This document shows, piece after piece, positions 27,601 to 36,271 of a stretch of 64,000 nucleotides of DNA. The notes under the pieces were generated by a model. That model was not told the DNA's origin and did not search any database. It worked only from the letters and a program-made list of their open reading frames with translations. The stretch comes from Chlorobiota bacterium (GTDB taxonomy: Bacteria; Bacteroidota; Ignavibacteria; Kapaibacteriales; NICIL-2): the NCBI GenBank assembly GCA_026415505.1, contig JAOAGY010000032.1:124001-188000 (forward strand), read 5' to 3'. Within the stretch, counting starts at the first letter, position 1, and every line of letters starts with the position of its first letter. The translations under genes were made by a program, and so were the position numbers.

Positions 27601-28696
27601 GGTTGTGACGATAGATTCGATTGATGCAAATGCGACCAACGATACTGCGATGATCGATGTGTGCTCGCTCTCTCGGTTGCGTATTACCGGCTCGGTCCGC
27701 GATCCTCTCACTGGTCAGCGGCTCGATACGTTCAATGGGATGGCTGTCGTATCGCTCTTCGATCCCGATATTCAGTTGCGTATTCAAGATCAGAGTGCAC
27801 TCGCACTGTACGGCGATGCAACCTACTATCAATTTTGGAAGCTCGGAGGTATGCTCCATCGTGGAACGTACACGGTGTCCCAGGGAGTGTGGCAAGCAGA
27901 GTTCATCGTTCCAAAAGATGTGACGCTCAGTAGCGATCGGTGCCGAATCCATACATTTACTTTCGACACCGCCGACTCGCTCGACGGCATGGGAGTAAGC
28001 CGCTCGCTCCGAATCGACTGTGTCAGCCTGACTTCCGTCGAAGATCGAACCGGTCCAACGATCGGCATCTACCTCGATTCGCGCAGATTCCAACCTGGCG
28101 ACATTGTCAGGAGTACGCCCGTTCTCATTGTCGATCTGTGGGATGAATCGGGTATCAACACGACAGGTATCGGTATTGGACACAAGATTGAGGCGTGGGT
28201 GGACGATAATCTCGATGCACTCGATCTAACCGAATTTTTCGAAACATCTCCGTCCGACTCGCGCGGCGGTACGGCACAAAAACAACTGTCAGGTTTGACT
28301 CCAGGCGTTCACAGTATCCGCGTCCGCGCTTGGGATGTGTGGAACAACTACAGCGAAGCTCGAACATGGTTCCTCGTCAGTACAAACGATTCGATTATCC
28401 AAACCGGTTGGGTCACTGTCGCCCCTCAGCCGTTCAGCGACAATGTGACGATAACCTACAATCACAACCAAAGTACACCAGTAACAGCGCGATTGAGTAT
28501 CGCTCAACTAGACGGGCGCCTTGTTTGGCAGCACGAAGCGATCCCGACGGACGTCCATAGTACCAGCTTCGCGTGGGATGGACGCTCGGAGGAGGGCTAT
28601 AGCTTGCCTGCGGGCGTGTACTCGTTCACGATCGAAATCGCTAATCAATTCGGTTCGCGAGCTGTTATTCGTGGTTTTCTCGTGAAAATTCAGTGA
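24608..28696 (+). CDS. porU: Type IX secretion system sortase PorU (C25 gingipain-type peptidase)
   Basis: A 1362-residue secreted protein with an N-terminal signal peptide. Residues 610-1000 form a C25 peptidase domain: FVLFWGDGHYDY-like block (YVLFWGDGHYDYRG), catalytic His866 in NWMGHGNPRVWAHE and Cys901 in AATCDFSRFD, 35 residues apart as in gingipains. The last ~95 residues are a beta-sandwich with PQPFSDNVTI and SLPAGVYSFTIE, the type A sorting-domain/FlgD-like fold. PorU removes C-terminal sorting domains from T9SS cargo and attaches it to the cell surface. PorV, its carrier partner, is the next gene, 22 bases away. No other T9SS gene is in the window. Confidence 0.92.
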   Translation: MRCAVLWRLCQWIVGWMVSCAVAATDVVANQPKTDNPFRVICYSADELVVECRLPPYRLDTIVTVGGWRTIYPRVEGECSVGSRIAGVPMAQYLDAMIAVPSTQIEWSLTIENTSVKWYSLPLVPYPEADRAPEQERLRFVINPDRYAKHSITDVAFSVAGISRGIPLGRLRVPVIDYDPTSNRTRIIERCTLRIRFRKVSAIATSRADTRLPILNWQQLQLWMTSAKAPVSQRRATPFVFATDAPFVQVSVGEEGIYAISADQLASLGIRIPTDLVPTIKLYGYGGRPLSEKPSDGSQNTPVEQPILVETNPDGTLRSIVFYAEGPRGFAYDQQLRRWRRYVNPYTTKTSYLLTWGGAPGKRLEPKPLPDGPVTATPQYFIQRLLLETDRTNAYTSPSGRRWLGDPFDATTGITITTPLPGLAPNGSMVEYAVCVAHRDDKSALIGIAEHGTPLRTLSLPGRGFQYSEYVSIFDTVRAPIELYSDGRMVLRLTYSNAANPVAVGLLDYIEVHYPALLTAQANALHIYTEPTDTGNVEYSVGGFSGTPLCLDVTDPSRPQLCRNVSMVQQQALFRVALDSTQRVRPRQFYISAERRRAELSLVEVGDARNPALAADLIVIAPKSFLPSATAYAQYRTRQSHIGVVVMPIEHIFTAFAAGAPDPTAVRDFIAFAYFNWQQRPRYVLFWGDGHYDYRGITTTAPNWIPPYENDNVEQAIGTPYDWSYADDTFVTEDYFGCVDGDDPIMDVAIGRLPIVTDAIGQQIAEKIRSYETRSARDSWQTTVTLVADDGPTSNGRSDGAIHVNSSEVLSKVITDRLPAMIQRKVYLPEFPLVAGAGDNRKPSASEAMLSIINGQGTLLLNWMGHGNPRVWAHEQVFDRDRTIPLLRNSDKNFFLIAATCDFSRFDMTDAQSGGEAILQWTLGGAIGVFSAARVVYTIGNESISRRFYEELSERNSDGTYRTLGDIMLAIKQTAFGSNDQRYLLLGDPSLRLQLPRMVVTIDSIDANATNDTAMIDVCSLSRLRITGSVRDPLTGQRLDTFNGMAVVSLFDPDIQLRIQDQSALALYGDATYYQFWKLGGMLHRGTYTVSQGVWQAEFIVPKDVTLSSDRCRIHTFTFDTADSLDGMGVSRSLRIDCVSLTSVEDRTGPTIGIYLDSRRFQPGDIVRSTPVLIVDLWDESGINTTGIGIGHKIEAWVDDNLDALDLTEFFETSPSDSRGGTAQKQLSGLTPGVHSIRVRAWDVWNNYSEARTWFLVSTNDSIIQTGWVTVAPQPFSDNVTITYNHNQSTPVTARLSIAQLDGRLVWQHEAIPTDVHSTSFAWDGRSEEGYSLPAGVYSFTIEIANQFGSRAVIRGFLVKIQ

Positions 28697-28718
28697 TCAC
28701 TATTTGGAGGTTACATCG

Positions 28719-29783
28719 ATGAAACTCCTGGCATCAAAACATATCGCGATTGCTGCGCTGCTCCTGTGTGGATCGGCGGTAATGCTGCATGCTCAAGCAG
28801 GCGGTTCTGCTGTTCCGTTCCTGCTCATTTCACCCGATGCGCGAGCCAGTGGCATGGGCGAGTGCGGCACGGCAATTGCCGACAACCTGTACGCTGTCCA
28901 CTGGAACACTGCCGGACTTGGATTCCAGAAGAATCAGCAAGTGGCGCTTTCGTTCTCCCGGTGGCTGCCGCAATTCAATGCGGATCTGTTCTACAGCTAC
29001 GGTACCTATGGGCGCTATTTCGAGTCGCTCGATGGGATGGTCGCAGTGAATTTCATCTTGATGAACCTCGGTCAATTCGAGCGACGCGACATCAACGGGA
29101 ATAAGCTCGGTACATTTCGCTCGAATGAATTCGCTATCGGGTTGTCATACGGAACGTTGATTGCCGACGACCTTGGCGCGGGCGTGCAACTTCGGTACAT
29201 TCAATCGAATCTGGCACCAGCACAACCAGGTCAAACAGCTCCCGGCGTTGGCGTCAGTGGTGGTTTCGATTTCGGCTTGCTTTGGAAACCGACACAGCTC
29301 GACATTGCGGGAATGGACCTCGGTTCGAAGCTCGCTCTTGGCTTCAATTTGCAGAATGTCGGACCAAAAATGACCTATCGTAGCGAAGCGGACCCTCTGC
29401 CGACAATGCTCAAACTTGGCATTGCTGTCAACCTTGTGCGAGACGAATTCAACGACCTCACGCTCGCATTCGATCTCGGCAAACTGCTCGTGCGGCGCGA
29501 TCAATTTGGCTCCGATCCGCTTCCGAGATCATTCGTAACTGCTTGGCAGAACCCAGGAGTAGAAACAGCGATCGGTGCTGAATACTGGTACGAAAAAGTC
29601 ATTGCACTCCGAGCCGGCTATTTCGGCGAGCCGACAAGAATCGGTGGACGGCGGTTTTGGACCTTTGGTGCGGGAGTGCGTTATGACATCTTCACGCTCG
29701 ATTTCAGCTTTATCAACACCATCGAGCAGAATCATCCCCTTGCCAACACGATGCGATTTTCCTTGCTGGTCAACTGGGATTGA
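28719..29783 (+). CDS. porV: Type IX secretion system outer-membrane protein PorV
   Basis: A 354-residue beta-barrel protein (FadL/PorV-like) with a clear signal peptide cut after HAQA. Family features include FLLISPDARASGMGECGTAIADN near the mature N-terminus, repeated amphipathic strands, and an end with aromatic residues (FSLLVNWD). PorV shuttles cargo from the translocon to PorU. The ATG at 28719 has an unusually strong GGAGGT Shine-Dalgarno 7 bases upstream, which decides the start over the in-frame TTG at 28704. It is co-transcribed with porU and ends at a strong hairpin. Confidence 0.92.
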   Translation: MKLLASKHIAIAALLLCGSAVMLHAQAGGSAVPFLLISPDARASGMGECGTAIADNLYAVHWNTAGLGFQKNQQVALSFSRWLPQFNADLFYSYGTYGRYFESLDGMVAVNFILMNLGQFERRDINGNKLGTFRSNEFAIGLSYGTLIADDLGAGVQLRYIQSNLAPAQPGQTAPGVGVSGGFDFGLLWKPTQLDIAGMDLGSKLALGFNLQNVGPKMTYRSEADPLPTMLKLGIAVNLVRDEFNDLTLAFDLGKLLVRRDQFGSDPLPRSFVTAWQNPGVETAIGAEYWYEKVIALRAGYFGEPTRIGGRRFWTFGAGVRYDIFTLDFSFINTIEQNHPLANTMRFSLLVNWD

Positions 29784-29802
29784 TTCGTAACTTTGCCATG
29801 CC

Positions 29803-29824
29803 GTTTGTACTGAAGTGTACAAAC
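29803..29824. repeat. 8-bp perfect inverted repeat downstream of porV
   Basis: GTTTGTAC and GTACAAAC flank a 6-base loop, followed by AAAATG. It may be a weak terminator or a protein-binding palindrome; it precedes a stronger hairpin by 8 bases. Confidence 0.5.
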
Positions 29825-29832
29825 AAAATGCG

Positions 29833-29862
29833 CAGGGCGTAGCGGTTTGTCGCTACGTCCTG
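29833..29862. terminator. Two-way hairpin between the convergent porV and CBS-enzyme genes
   Basis: CAGGGCGTAGCG pairs with CGCTACGTCCTG (12 pairs, one G-T) over a 6-base loop. The right arm contains the stop codon of the minus-strand PLP enzyme. T-rich flanks on both sides (TGTTTATG on plus, ATTTTGTTTG on minus) suggest termination in both directions. Confidence 0.7.
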
Positions 29863-31223
29863 TTTATGTATTCGTACGCATCCTCACGCGTAATGATGCC
29901 GGTAGGATAGCCGTAGAGTGTGACGATCAGTGCTGGGACGTCGCACAATCGATGGCGGATATCGTCGAATGGAGCATGAGAGTCGATCGAGGGTAAGGGT
30001 GGTTCCATGTACTCGGTAATCGGCGACAAGAGCGCAGCCGAATCACGAAGTACAGCGTGGAGCAAACTCGATTTATTCGCTGTTCCGATGACAGTGTGAA
30101 TATCGAGAACCGGGGCGCGGTCGAGGTCATAACGTTCGAGCAGCTCCAATGCATCGGCGAGATTCGCCGTCGCTGTAACACTCACCAGTCCGGGTATCAG
30201 CGCACGGTTCCGCTTGCGTTCCAATATCCGACCAGCAGTGATGACGTCGTCGAGTTGCAACTGTTGGGCGTTGAGCCACTCCTCGGAGTGGTGTTTGCTC
30301 AAATAGCGTTCTCCTGTATCGCAGATGATCGTGACGATGCATGCATCGGCTGGCAACTTCTTGGCGATACGTAGCGCGACAGCGACGTTCATTCCCGATG
30401 AACCACCACAAAAAATTCCTTCCTCGCGGGCAAGTCTCCGCGCGGTCGCAAATGATTCACGATCGCTGACGAGTTCGATCTCATCAATGAGCGATAAATC
30501 CAGGTTCGCTGGAATGCGATCCTGTCCCACACCCTCGACCAAGTACGGTGTGCCTTCGGCGAGCGTCCCCGTTTCTTTGTACATTTTGATGATCGAACCT
30601 ATCGGATCGGCTGCGATCACACGAACCGATGGATTTTGTTCCTTCAAAAATCGTGCTGTCCCTGTGATCGTACCGCCTGTACCCATGCCAGCGATAAAAT
30701 GGGTAACGCGTCCATCCGTTTGCCGCCAAATTTCCGGTCCTGTCGTTTCGTAGTGGGCTTGGCTATTTGCCGGGTTGTCGTATTGATTGAACAGCACGGC
30801 ATTGGGGATCGTCTTGCTCAGTTCGATCGCAATGTTGACGTAGTAGTCGGGAGAGGTCGGTTTTGCAAGCGAAGTTGTGATGATAACATCGGCGCCGAGA
30901 GCCTTCAGATAGCGCACACGCTCCTGGGAAGCTTTGTCGGTTGTCACAAACAGGCATCGGTATCCTTTGACTGCAGCGGCGAGCGCGATACCGATTCCAG
31001 TGTTGCCACTGGTCGCTTCGATGATGAGTCCGCCGGGTTTGAGACGACCGTCACGCTCAGCCGCTTCGATCATCGCAACACCGATTCTGTCCTTGATAGA
31101 ACCTCCCGGATTGCGTGTTTCGAGTTTGACGAAGATAGGCGGCTCGACATTCCTGGCAATGCGGTTGAGTTTGATCAGCGGTGTTTCGCCGATGAGTTCG
31201 AGTATGCTGTTACGGTAGTCCAT
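29853..31223 (-). CDS. Cystathionine beta-synthase / cysteine synthase-type PLP enzyme with tandem CBS domains
   Basis: A 456-residue protein. Residues 1-325 are a fold-type II PLP enzyme: LIGETPLIKLNRI, PLP lysine in NPGGSIKDRIG, EATSGNTGIGIAL, phosphate-binding GTGGTITGTARF, and FCGGSSGMNVAVAL. Residues 335-456 are two CBS domains (LVSVTATANLADALELLERYDLDRAPVLD...). This architecture is that of cystathionine beta-synthase, which joins serine and homocysteine, but bacterial members can also act as cysteine synthases. The CBS pair probably senses an adenosyl ligand. It is the last gene of the kbl-to-cbs run and starts 6 bases after the exporter gene. Confidence 0.92.
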   Translation of the reverse strand: MDYRNSILELIGETPLIKLNRIARNVEPPIFVKLETRNPGGSIKDRIGVAMIEAAERDGRLKPGGLIIEATSGNTGIGIALAAAVKGYRCLFVTTDKASQERVRYLKALGADVIITTSLAKPTSPDYYVNIAIELSKTIPNAVLFNQYDNPANSQAHYETTGPEIWRQTDGRVTHFIAGMGTGGTITGTARFLKEQNPSVRVIAADPIGSIIKMYKETGTLAEGTPYLVEGVGQDRIPANLDLSLIDEIELVSDRESFATARRLAREEGIFCGGSSGMNVAVALRIAKKLPADACIVTIICDTGERYLSKHHSEEWLNAQQLQLDDVITAGRILERKRNRALIPGLVSVTATANLADALELLERYDLDRAPVLDIHTVIGTANKSSLLHAVLRDSAALLSPITEYMEPPLPSIDSHAPFDDIRHRLCDVPALIVTLYGYPTGIITREDAYEYINRT

Positions 31224-31229
31224 CGTATT

Positions 31230-33026
31230 TCATCGAGCAGTGGTTGTGACTTCGAGGAGTTGTTCCAGTTGTTGCCGTTCGTGAAGAGTGCGATAGTAAC
31301 GGTTCGATTCGATTAGCTCGTAGTGGGTACCTGATGCGGCGATTTGTCCGTCGTCAAATACAATGATCCGGTCGCAATGTTCGATGCTCGATATACGGTG
31401 CGAGACGATCAGCGTTGTGCACTGAAGTCGCCGCAGATGGTCGAGGATGTGATGTTCGGTTGCAGTGTCAACGGCGCTCAGGGCATCGTCGAGGAGAAGT
31501 ATCGCCGGAGAGCCGATCAATGCACGTGCGATTGCCAGTCGTTGCCGTTGCCCGCCAGAGAGAAGAATGCCTCGTTCTCCGACAACCGTGTTCAATCCAT
31601 CGGGGAAACGAGATATCTCGTCGGCGATAGCGGCAGCTTCGAGTGCTCGCATGATAGCAGCTTCGTCTGCTGCTGGATTGCCGACGCGAATGTTCTCTGC
31701 AATCGTCATCGAGAACAAGAACGGCTCTTGAGGAACCATCCGAACCAGTGCTCGGAGATCGTCTGCGCTGATATTCGGGAGTGGAATTCCACCGATGGTT
31801 ATTGAACCACTATCGGGATCGTACAGTCGCGCAATCAAGCGGAGGAGAGTGCTTTTGCCACTGCCGATCGGTCCAACGATACCGATGTGCATCCCCTCTT
31901 CGATTCGAAGCGATACACCGCGTAGGACCGGCCGAGTGGTATTGTTGTATGCAAACGTGACACCGCGACATTCCAGCGCGCGCGAGCGTATTTGTCCTGT
32001 AGTGATTGTGGGGAAACGAACATCCGGTGTCGCATCGAAGATCGTGTAGAGTCGGTCGAGAGATGCAGCCGATCGCTGAACGATGCCACTGACCCAACCT
32101 ATCGCAGCAACAGGCCAGATGAGTTGCCCGATGTAGATGAAAAACTGCGTTAGATTCCCCACCGTCAACGTTCCGTTGAGGACACGATAGCCACCGAAGA
32201 GCAACACCAATAGTTGGGACGAACCAACAAGCACCATCATCGAAGGCATGAACAACGCTTGGAGACGCGCCAGACGGAGATTGTGCGATACGTAGCTCGT
32301 GCTCATGTCAGCGAAACGGTCTTCTTCGTGTCGTTCGCGCGCGTAGGCTCGCAGTATCCGGATGCCGGAGAACGCTTCCTGTGCCGAGCGCGTCAATTCG
32401 CTGAACTGCTCTTGAACGCGGCGAGACGCTGTGTAGATGCGCTTCCCGATCGCGTATGTTGTCCATGCGATGATCGGAAGCGGCAACAAAGCAACAACGG
32501 TGGTCAGCGCATCGAGACTGACCATGAGCGCAAGTACGAAGGCAAACGTCGTCACTGTGTTGGCAGAATACATGATAGCCGGTCCGAGAAATTCTCGCAC
32601 CGCAGAAATGTCGTTGGTCGCATGTGCCATCAAGACACCGGTTGGCATCTGGTCATAGAATCGTTGGCTTTGCCGTTCGAGCGCGGTCAAAAAATCTCGC
32701 CGCAACTCGTACTCGATCTTCCGCGAGGCAACGATGATTGTCTTGCGCGTAGCGAACATGAAGAGCCCGCTACCGACAGTGAGCAAGAGTATCACGAGGA
32801 CCTTATCGACAATCGCTGAATGCGTCGCGGCACCGCTGGCGATCAAGTCAACAGCTTGTCCGATAAGTCGCGGATACAGTGCCGAACAGACGTTCGATAG
32901 GGTTACGAAGAGACCTCCGAGTACGAGCCTGGCTTTGTACGGCGCCAGGTACTGACGCGCCAACCTCCGAAAGTTCGATAGCCCCGCTCTTTGTTGTGGA
33001 GGACTGTTGCTATCCTGAATTGGCAT
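31230..33026 (-). CDS. ABC exporter, fused permease and ATPase (MsbA/MdlB-like)
   Basis: A 598-residue half-transporter from ATG 33026. Six membrane segments fill residues 30-310, with the exporter motif SQRFYDQMPTGVLMAHATNDISAVREFLGP. The ATPase has Walker A GPIGSGKSTLL, Q loop MVPQEPFLFSMTIAENI, signature LSGGQRQRLAIARAL, Walker B ILLLDDALSAVD and the switch His in IVSHRIS. It should act as a homodimer exporting lipid or drug-like molecules; substrate unknown. The frame extends upstream, but that part overlaps the aldolase gene. It starts 5 bases after the aldolase stop. Confidence 0.93.
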   Translation of the reverse strand: MPIQDSNSPPQQRAGLSNFRRLARQYLAPYKARLVLGGLFVTLSNVCSALYPRLIGQAVDLIASGAATHSAIVDKVLVILLLTVGSGLFMFATRKTIIVASRKIEYELRRDFLTALERQSQRFYDQMPTGVLMAHATNDISAVREFLGPAIMYSANTVTTFAFVLALMVSLDALTTVVALLPLPIIAWTTYAIGKRIYTASRRVQEQFSELTRSAQEAFSGIRILRAYARERHEEDRFADMSTSYVSHNLRLARLQALFMPSMMVLVGSSQLLVLLFGGYRVLNGTLTVGNLTQFFIYIGQLIWPVAAIGWVSGIVQRSAASLDRLYTIFDATPDVRFPTITTGQIRSRALECRGVTFAYNNTTRPVLRGVSLRIEEGMHIGIVGPIGSGKSTLLRLIARLYDPDSGSITIGGIPLPNISADDLRALVRMVPQEPFLFSMTIAENIRVGNPAADEAAIMRALEAAAIADEISRFPDGLNTVVGERGILLSGGQRQRLAIARALIGSPAILLLDDALSAVDTATEHHILDHLRRLQCTTLIVSHRISSIEHCDRIIVFDDGQIAASGTHYELIESNRYYRTLHERQQLEQLLEVTTTAR

Positions 33027-33031
33027 AGTAC

Positions 33032-34102
33032 TCAGGCGATAGTAACGTCGGGCGATAGATACACATCCTGGATAGCATTGAGCAAAGCGATGCCTTCCGA
33101 CATCGGACGCTGAAATGCTTTGCGCCCAGAGATGAGTCCAGCTCCACCGGCACGTTTGTTGATGACCGCTGTCCAGACCGCTTCGAAGAGATCGTTTTTC
33201 CCCGACGGTCCGCCGCTGTTGATGAGCGCGATTTTGCCCATGTAGCAGTTTGCCACTTGATAGCGGCACAGGTCGATGGGGTGATCGCTCGAAAGCTGAT
33301 CGTATATACGTTTGTCGAATTTGCCGTAGCTTATGCCACCAGAGTTGAGCGCAAGGTAACCGCCATTGTTTTCCGGCAACTTTTGCTTGACGATGTCCGC
33401 TTCGATCGTTGCGCCGAGATAGTTTGCCTGCCCGGTCAAATCAGCGCTCACGTGATAATCGGCGTCTTTTGTTTTGAATGCACTGTTGCGGAGATAGCAC
33501 CAGAGCACTGTCGCCATTCCGAGTTCGTGAGCCAATGCGAACGCCTGGCTGATTTCTTGGATTTGACGTGTGCTCTCCGGCGAACCGAAGTATATCGTCG
33601 CACCGATCGCTGCAGCCCCCATGTCGTATGCCTGTTCGACTTTGCCGAAGAGAATTTGATCGTATTTGTTCGGATAACTGAGCAGCTCGTTGTGATTGAT
33701 CTTGACGATGAACGGTATCTTGTGGGCGTACTTCCGTGCGCACAATCCAAGCACACCGAACGTCGAGGCGACAGCGTTGCAGCCCCCTTCGATCGCGAGT
33801 TCTACGATACGCTCGGGATCGAAATACGCCGGGTTGGCTGCAAATGAAGCACCAGCACTGTGTTCGACGCCTTGGTCAACAGGGAGAATCGAAAGGTAGC
33901 CAGTACCGGCTAGCCGCCCGGTCGAATAAATGCGCTGCAAGTTTCCGAGCACACGATTCGAACGATCGCTCGGACCGAAAATTCGTTCGATCCAATCGGG
34001 TGATGGTATGGAGAGCATCTCCTTGGGTATTGTCGTGCAGCGATGTTCGAGAAGATACGCTGCTCGATCACCGAGAATCTCGACGATGCGTCCGATGCTC
34101 AT
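33032..34102 (-). CDS. fbaB: Class I fructose-bisphosphate aldolase (FbaB/DhnA type)
   Basis: The 356-residue product closely follows E. coli FbaB throughout: [52 protein letters not shown], the Schiff-base/active-site region [29 protein letters not shown], and [15 protein letters not shown]. It splits fructose 1,6-bisphosphate, or makes it in gluconeogenesis. I use ATG 34102, which aligns with the E. coli start; the open frame continues upstream to a TTG at 34177 without a family counterpart. It lies between a LolC/E-type permease and an ABC exporter gene, an arrangement without obvious pathway logic. Confidence 0.93.
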   Translation of the reverse strand: MSIGRIVEILGDRAAYLLEHRCTTIPKEMLSIPSPDWIERIFGPSDRSNRVLGNLQRIYSTGRLAGTGYLSILPVDQGVEHSAGASFAANPAYFDPERIVELAIEGGCNAVASTFGVLGLCARKYAHKIPFIVKINHNELLSYPNKYDQILFGKVEQAYDMGAAAIGATIYFGSPESTRQIQEISQAFALAHELGMATVLWCYLRNSAFKTKDADYHVSADLTGQANYLGATIEADIVKQKLPENNGGYLALNSGGISYGKFDKRIYDQLSSDHPIDLCRYQVANCYMGKIALINSGGPSGKNDLFEAVWTAVINKRAGGAGLISGRKAFQRPMSEGIALLNAIQDVYLSPDVTIA

Positions 34103-34187
34103 GGGAAAACGAAGACGGTTGTTCAACACGTTACTGAAGCGGTTCTCGATAGAAGAAAACAGAGAACTTATTGCCAAATTACCGAAT

Positions 34188-35393
34188 TTACTTGATGCGG
34201 AGAATACTCAGCGGGCTGATACGAGTGGCTGCATATGCTGGTATCGTCGTGACTGCCACGGTGAGCACAACAACGATCGACGCGACAAGTGCGGCATGTT
34301 GCCAGTGCGGCTCGATCGGCAGGCGATCGAGAAAGTACACTGTTCCATCGAGCCGTATCAATCCGAACGTGTGCTGCGCCCACGAGAACATTCCAGCGAT
34401 GATCGCACCGATTCCATAGCCGATAACTCCTGACCAGATGCCGTAGAGTGCGATCATCGAAATCAGATCGGAACGGGACAGCCCGAGCACGCGCAGGATC
34501 GCTATAGCATTCCGACGCTCGACCAGTGCCACAAACAACAACGTCAGCACATTGAACGCCGCAACGATGCTCAAAATCCCGATAATGATCGGAATGGGGC
34601 GCTTTTGCATTGCGATCCAGGTGAACATTGCGGGGAAGCGGTCGCGATAAACACGAATGTACAGTGTCCTGCCAAACAGTGAATCGAGTTGATGTGCGAT
34701 CGCATCGGAGGAATGGATGTCGCTCGACCAAATACCCAGTCCCGTCGGCATAAACATCCCACCTGAAAGCCGACTCATCAGTGACCAAGGAGCCAGAACG
34801 ATGGATTCATCCAGTTGCCACATCCCGCTTTCGTAAATCGCACCGACAGGCATGCGCACAGTCGTCGGTAGTGTACTTGTTCGTTCTGCCCCATAACCAG
34901 CAAGCAATAGGACAACCGAATCGCCAGCTCTAACGCCGAGCCGTTCTGCGAGTGGTCGCCCGATCGCCAAGGTATTGCCGGTACGATGCCAGTTGCCTAA
35001 ATGCAGTGCAGTGATCCGTTCTGTAACGGCAGGTGTATCGGAGTGGACAATTGCTGCCTCGACATTACCGCGATGGACAAGAACTGCTTCAAATTCAGTG
35101 TAGGCTGTGACTCGCTCGATCGCAGGATTGATTCCCAAAAGAGTCTGTATCCACTGCGAGGGGGAGGTGCGTGTGTCTGCCCGAAGAAATTGAGCATCGA
35201 CGTGAGCGACGAACAGTCCCACTTTGCGTTCCAATTCATGCTCGAAACCCTCAAGTACTGCCAATGCGATCAGCAATGCAGCGCTGCTGAGTGCAACGCT
35301 CCCGATAGCGATTGCATAAGTGAACGAAAGGAATCGCGTGCGGTGTCCGCCGAAAATGCGTCGGGCTAATTCGATGCGTTGAGAAAAGTTCAT
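34188..35393 (-). CDS. LolC/LolE-type ABC transporter permease
   Basis: A 401-residue protein with the lipoprotein-releasing permease layout: one N-terminal membrane helix after [28 protein letters not shown], a periplasmic domain of about 240 residues, then three membrane helices in the FtsX domain ([38 protein letters not shown] and a C-terminal [11 protein letters not shown]). Known homologues extract outer-membrane lipoproteins with the ATPase LolD, which is not found here. It overlaps the dehydrogenase gene upstream by four bases. Confidence 0.87.
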   Translation of the reverse strand: MNFSQRIELARRIFGGHRTRFLSFTYAIAIGSVALSSAALLIALAVLEGFEHELERKVGLFVAHVDAQFLRADTRTSPSQWIQTLLGINPAIERVTAYTEFEAVLVHRGNVEAAIVHSDTPAVTERITALHLGNWHRTGNTLAIGRPLAERLGVRAGDSVVLLLAGYGAERTSTLPTTVRMPVGAIYESGMWQLDESIVLAPWSLMSRLSGGMFMPTGLGIWSSDIHSSDAIAHQLDSLFGRTLYIRVYRDRFPAMFTWIAMQKRPIPIIIGILSIVAAFNVLTLLFVALVERRNAIAILRVLGLSRSDLISMIALYGIWSGVIGYGIGAIIAGMFSWAQHTFGLIRLDGTVYFLDRLPIEPHWQHAALVASIVVVLTVAVTTIPAYAATRISPLSILRIK

Positions 35394-36271
35394 CCTTTCG
35401 GATTGTCGTACGAATAGAAACCCCGTCCCGTCTTGCGACCGAGCAGTCCAGCTTCAACGTATGCTCGCTGAAGAGGAGAAGGTCGAAAACGCGGCTCGAA
35501 GTAGTACTGTTCGTAGATGGATTCAGTCACGCGCAAGTTGACGTCGTTGCCGATGAGATCCATCAAACGAAATGGTCCCATGCGAAAACCTGCGCTTTCC
35601 ATGAGCCTGTCAACTTGATCGAACGTAGCAGCGCCTTCTGTGACGAGTCTCAATGCCTCGTTGTAGTAGTTCCTCACCACGCGATTGACAACGAAACCCG
35701 GTACATCACTGACAACGATCGGTACCTTGCCGAGTTGGCGTATCAGAAGCAGTGTTTGCTCGACAGTGACACTCTCTGTTCGCAACGATGGCACGATCTC
35801 GACGAGCTTCATCACGTGTGCTGGGTTGAAAAAGTGGATACCGAGAAACCGCCCCGGATTCTTCAGTGGAGCTGCCAGTGAATTGATCGAGATCGAGGAC
35901 GTGTTCGTGCCCAGTATTGCCGTCGGAGAGATAACCGATTCAAGCTCGGACAACACGGCAATTTTCACAGCACGGTCCTCGATGACCGATTCGATGACGA
36001 TGGTTGCATCAGCGTGGATGCTCGCGCTGGTAGCAAGTCCGAGCAAACGGCGACGTGCATCCATGGCTTGTTCGGCGGAGATGCGTTGCTTGGCGATCAT
36101 CGCATCGAGTTGTTCGGCGATGTATCGTTCGGCTTTGTCGAGTGCCTCCGTTGTTGTGTCGCTCAGCGTTACTGAACATCCGCCCACCAAGCATGCGAGT
36201 GCGATCCCGCGTCCCATCGTACCTGCGCCGACGATGCCGAGTTTTGTTTCAACCATTGCTGTATCCGACAT
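35390..36271 (-). CDS. 3-hydroxybutyryl-CoA / 3-hydroxyacyl-CoA dehydrogenase
   Basis: A 293-residue stand-alone dehydrogenase. NAD site LGIVGAGTMGRGIALACLVGG; GTNTSSISINSLA; catalytic His in GIHFFNPAHVMKLVEIV; SDVPGFVVNRVVRNYYNEALRLVTEG; and the C-terminal dimerisation domain ending TGRGFYSYD. It oxidises 3-hydroxyacyl-CoA to 3-ketoacyl-CoA, or the reverse in butyrate or polyester metabolism. Its start overlaps the kbl stop by one base. With ETF and the acyl-CoA dehydrogenase in this window it fits acyl-CoA or amino-acid degradation. Confidence 0.94.
   Translation of the reverse strand: MSDTAMVETKLGIVGAGTMGRGIALACLVGGCSVTLSDTTTEALDKAERYIAEQLDAMIAKQRISAEQAMDARRRLLGLATSASIHADATIVIESVIEDRAVKIAVLSELESVISPTAILGTNTSSISINSLAAPLKNPGRFLGIHFFNPAHVMKLVEIVPSLRTESVTVEQTLLLIRQLGKVPIVVSDVPGFVVNRVVRNYYNEALRLVTEGAATFDQVDRLMESAGFRMGPFRLMDLIGNDVNLRVTESIYEQYYFEPRFRPSPLQRAYVEAGLLGRKTGRGFYSYDNPKG

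Noticed and set aside
27578-28183. 201-codon minus-strand ORF opposite porU
   Set aside because: Antisense to the beta-rich part of porU; no recognisable motif or ribosome site.
32214-32819. Long plus-strand ORF (201 codons) opposite the ABC exporter
   Set aside because: It lies fully antisense to well-conserved transporter sequence, is rich in Arg/Cys/His as mirror frames are here, and shows no domain.
33257-33847. 196-codon plus-strand ORF opposite the aldolase gene
   Set aside because: Antisense to a gene matching FbaB end to end; composition is that of a shadow frame.
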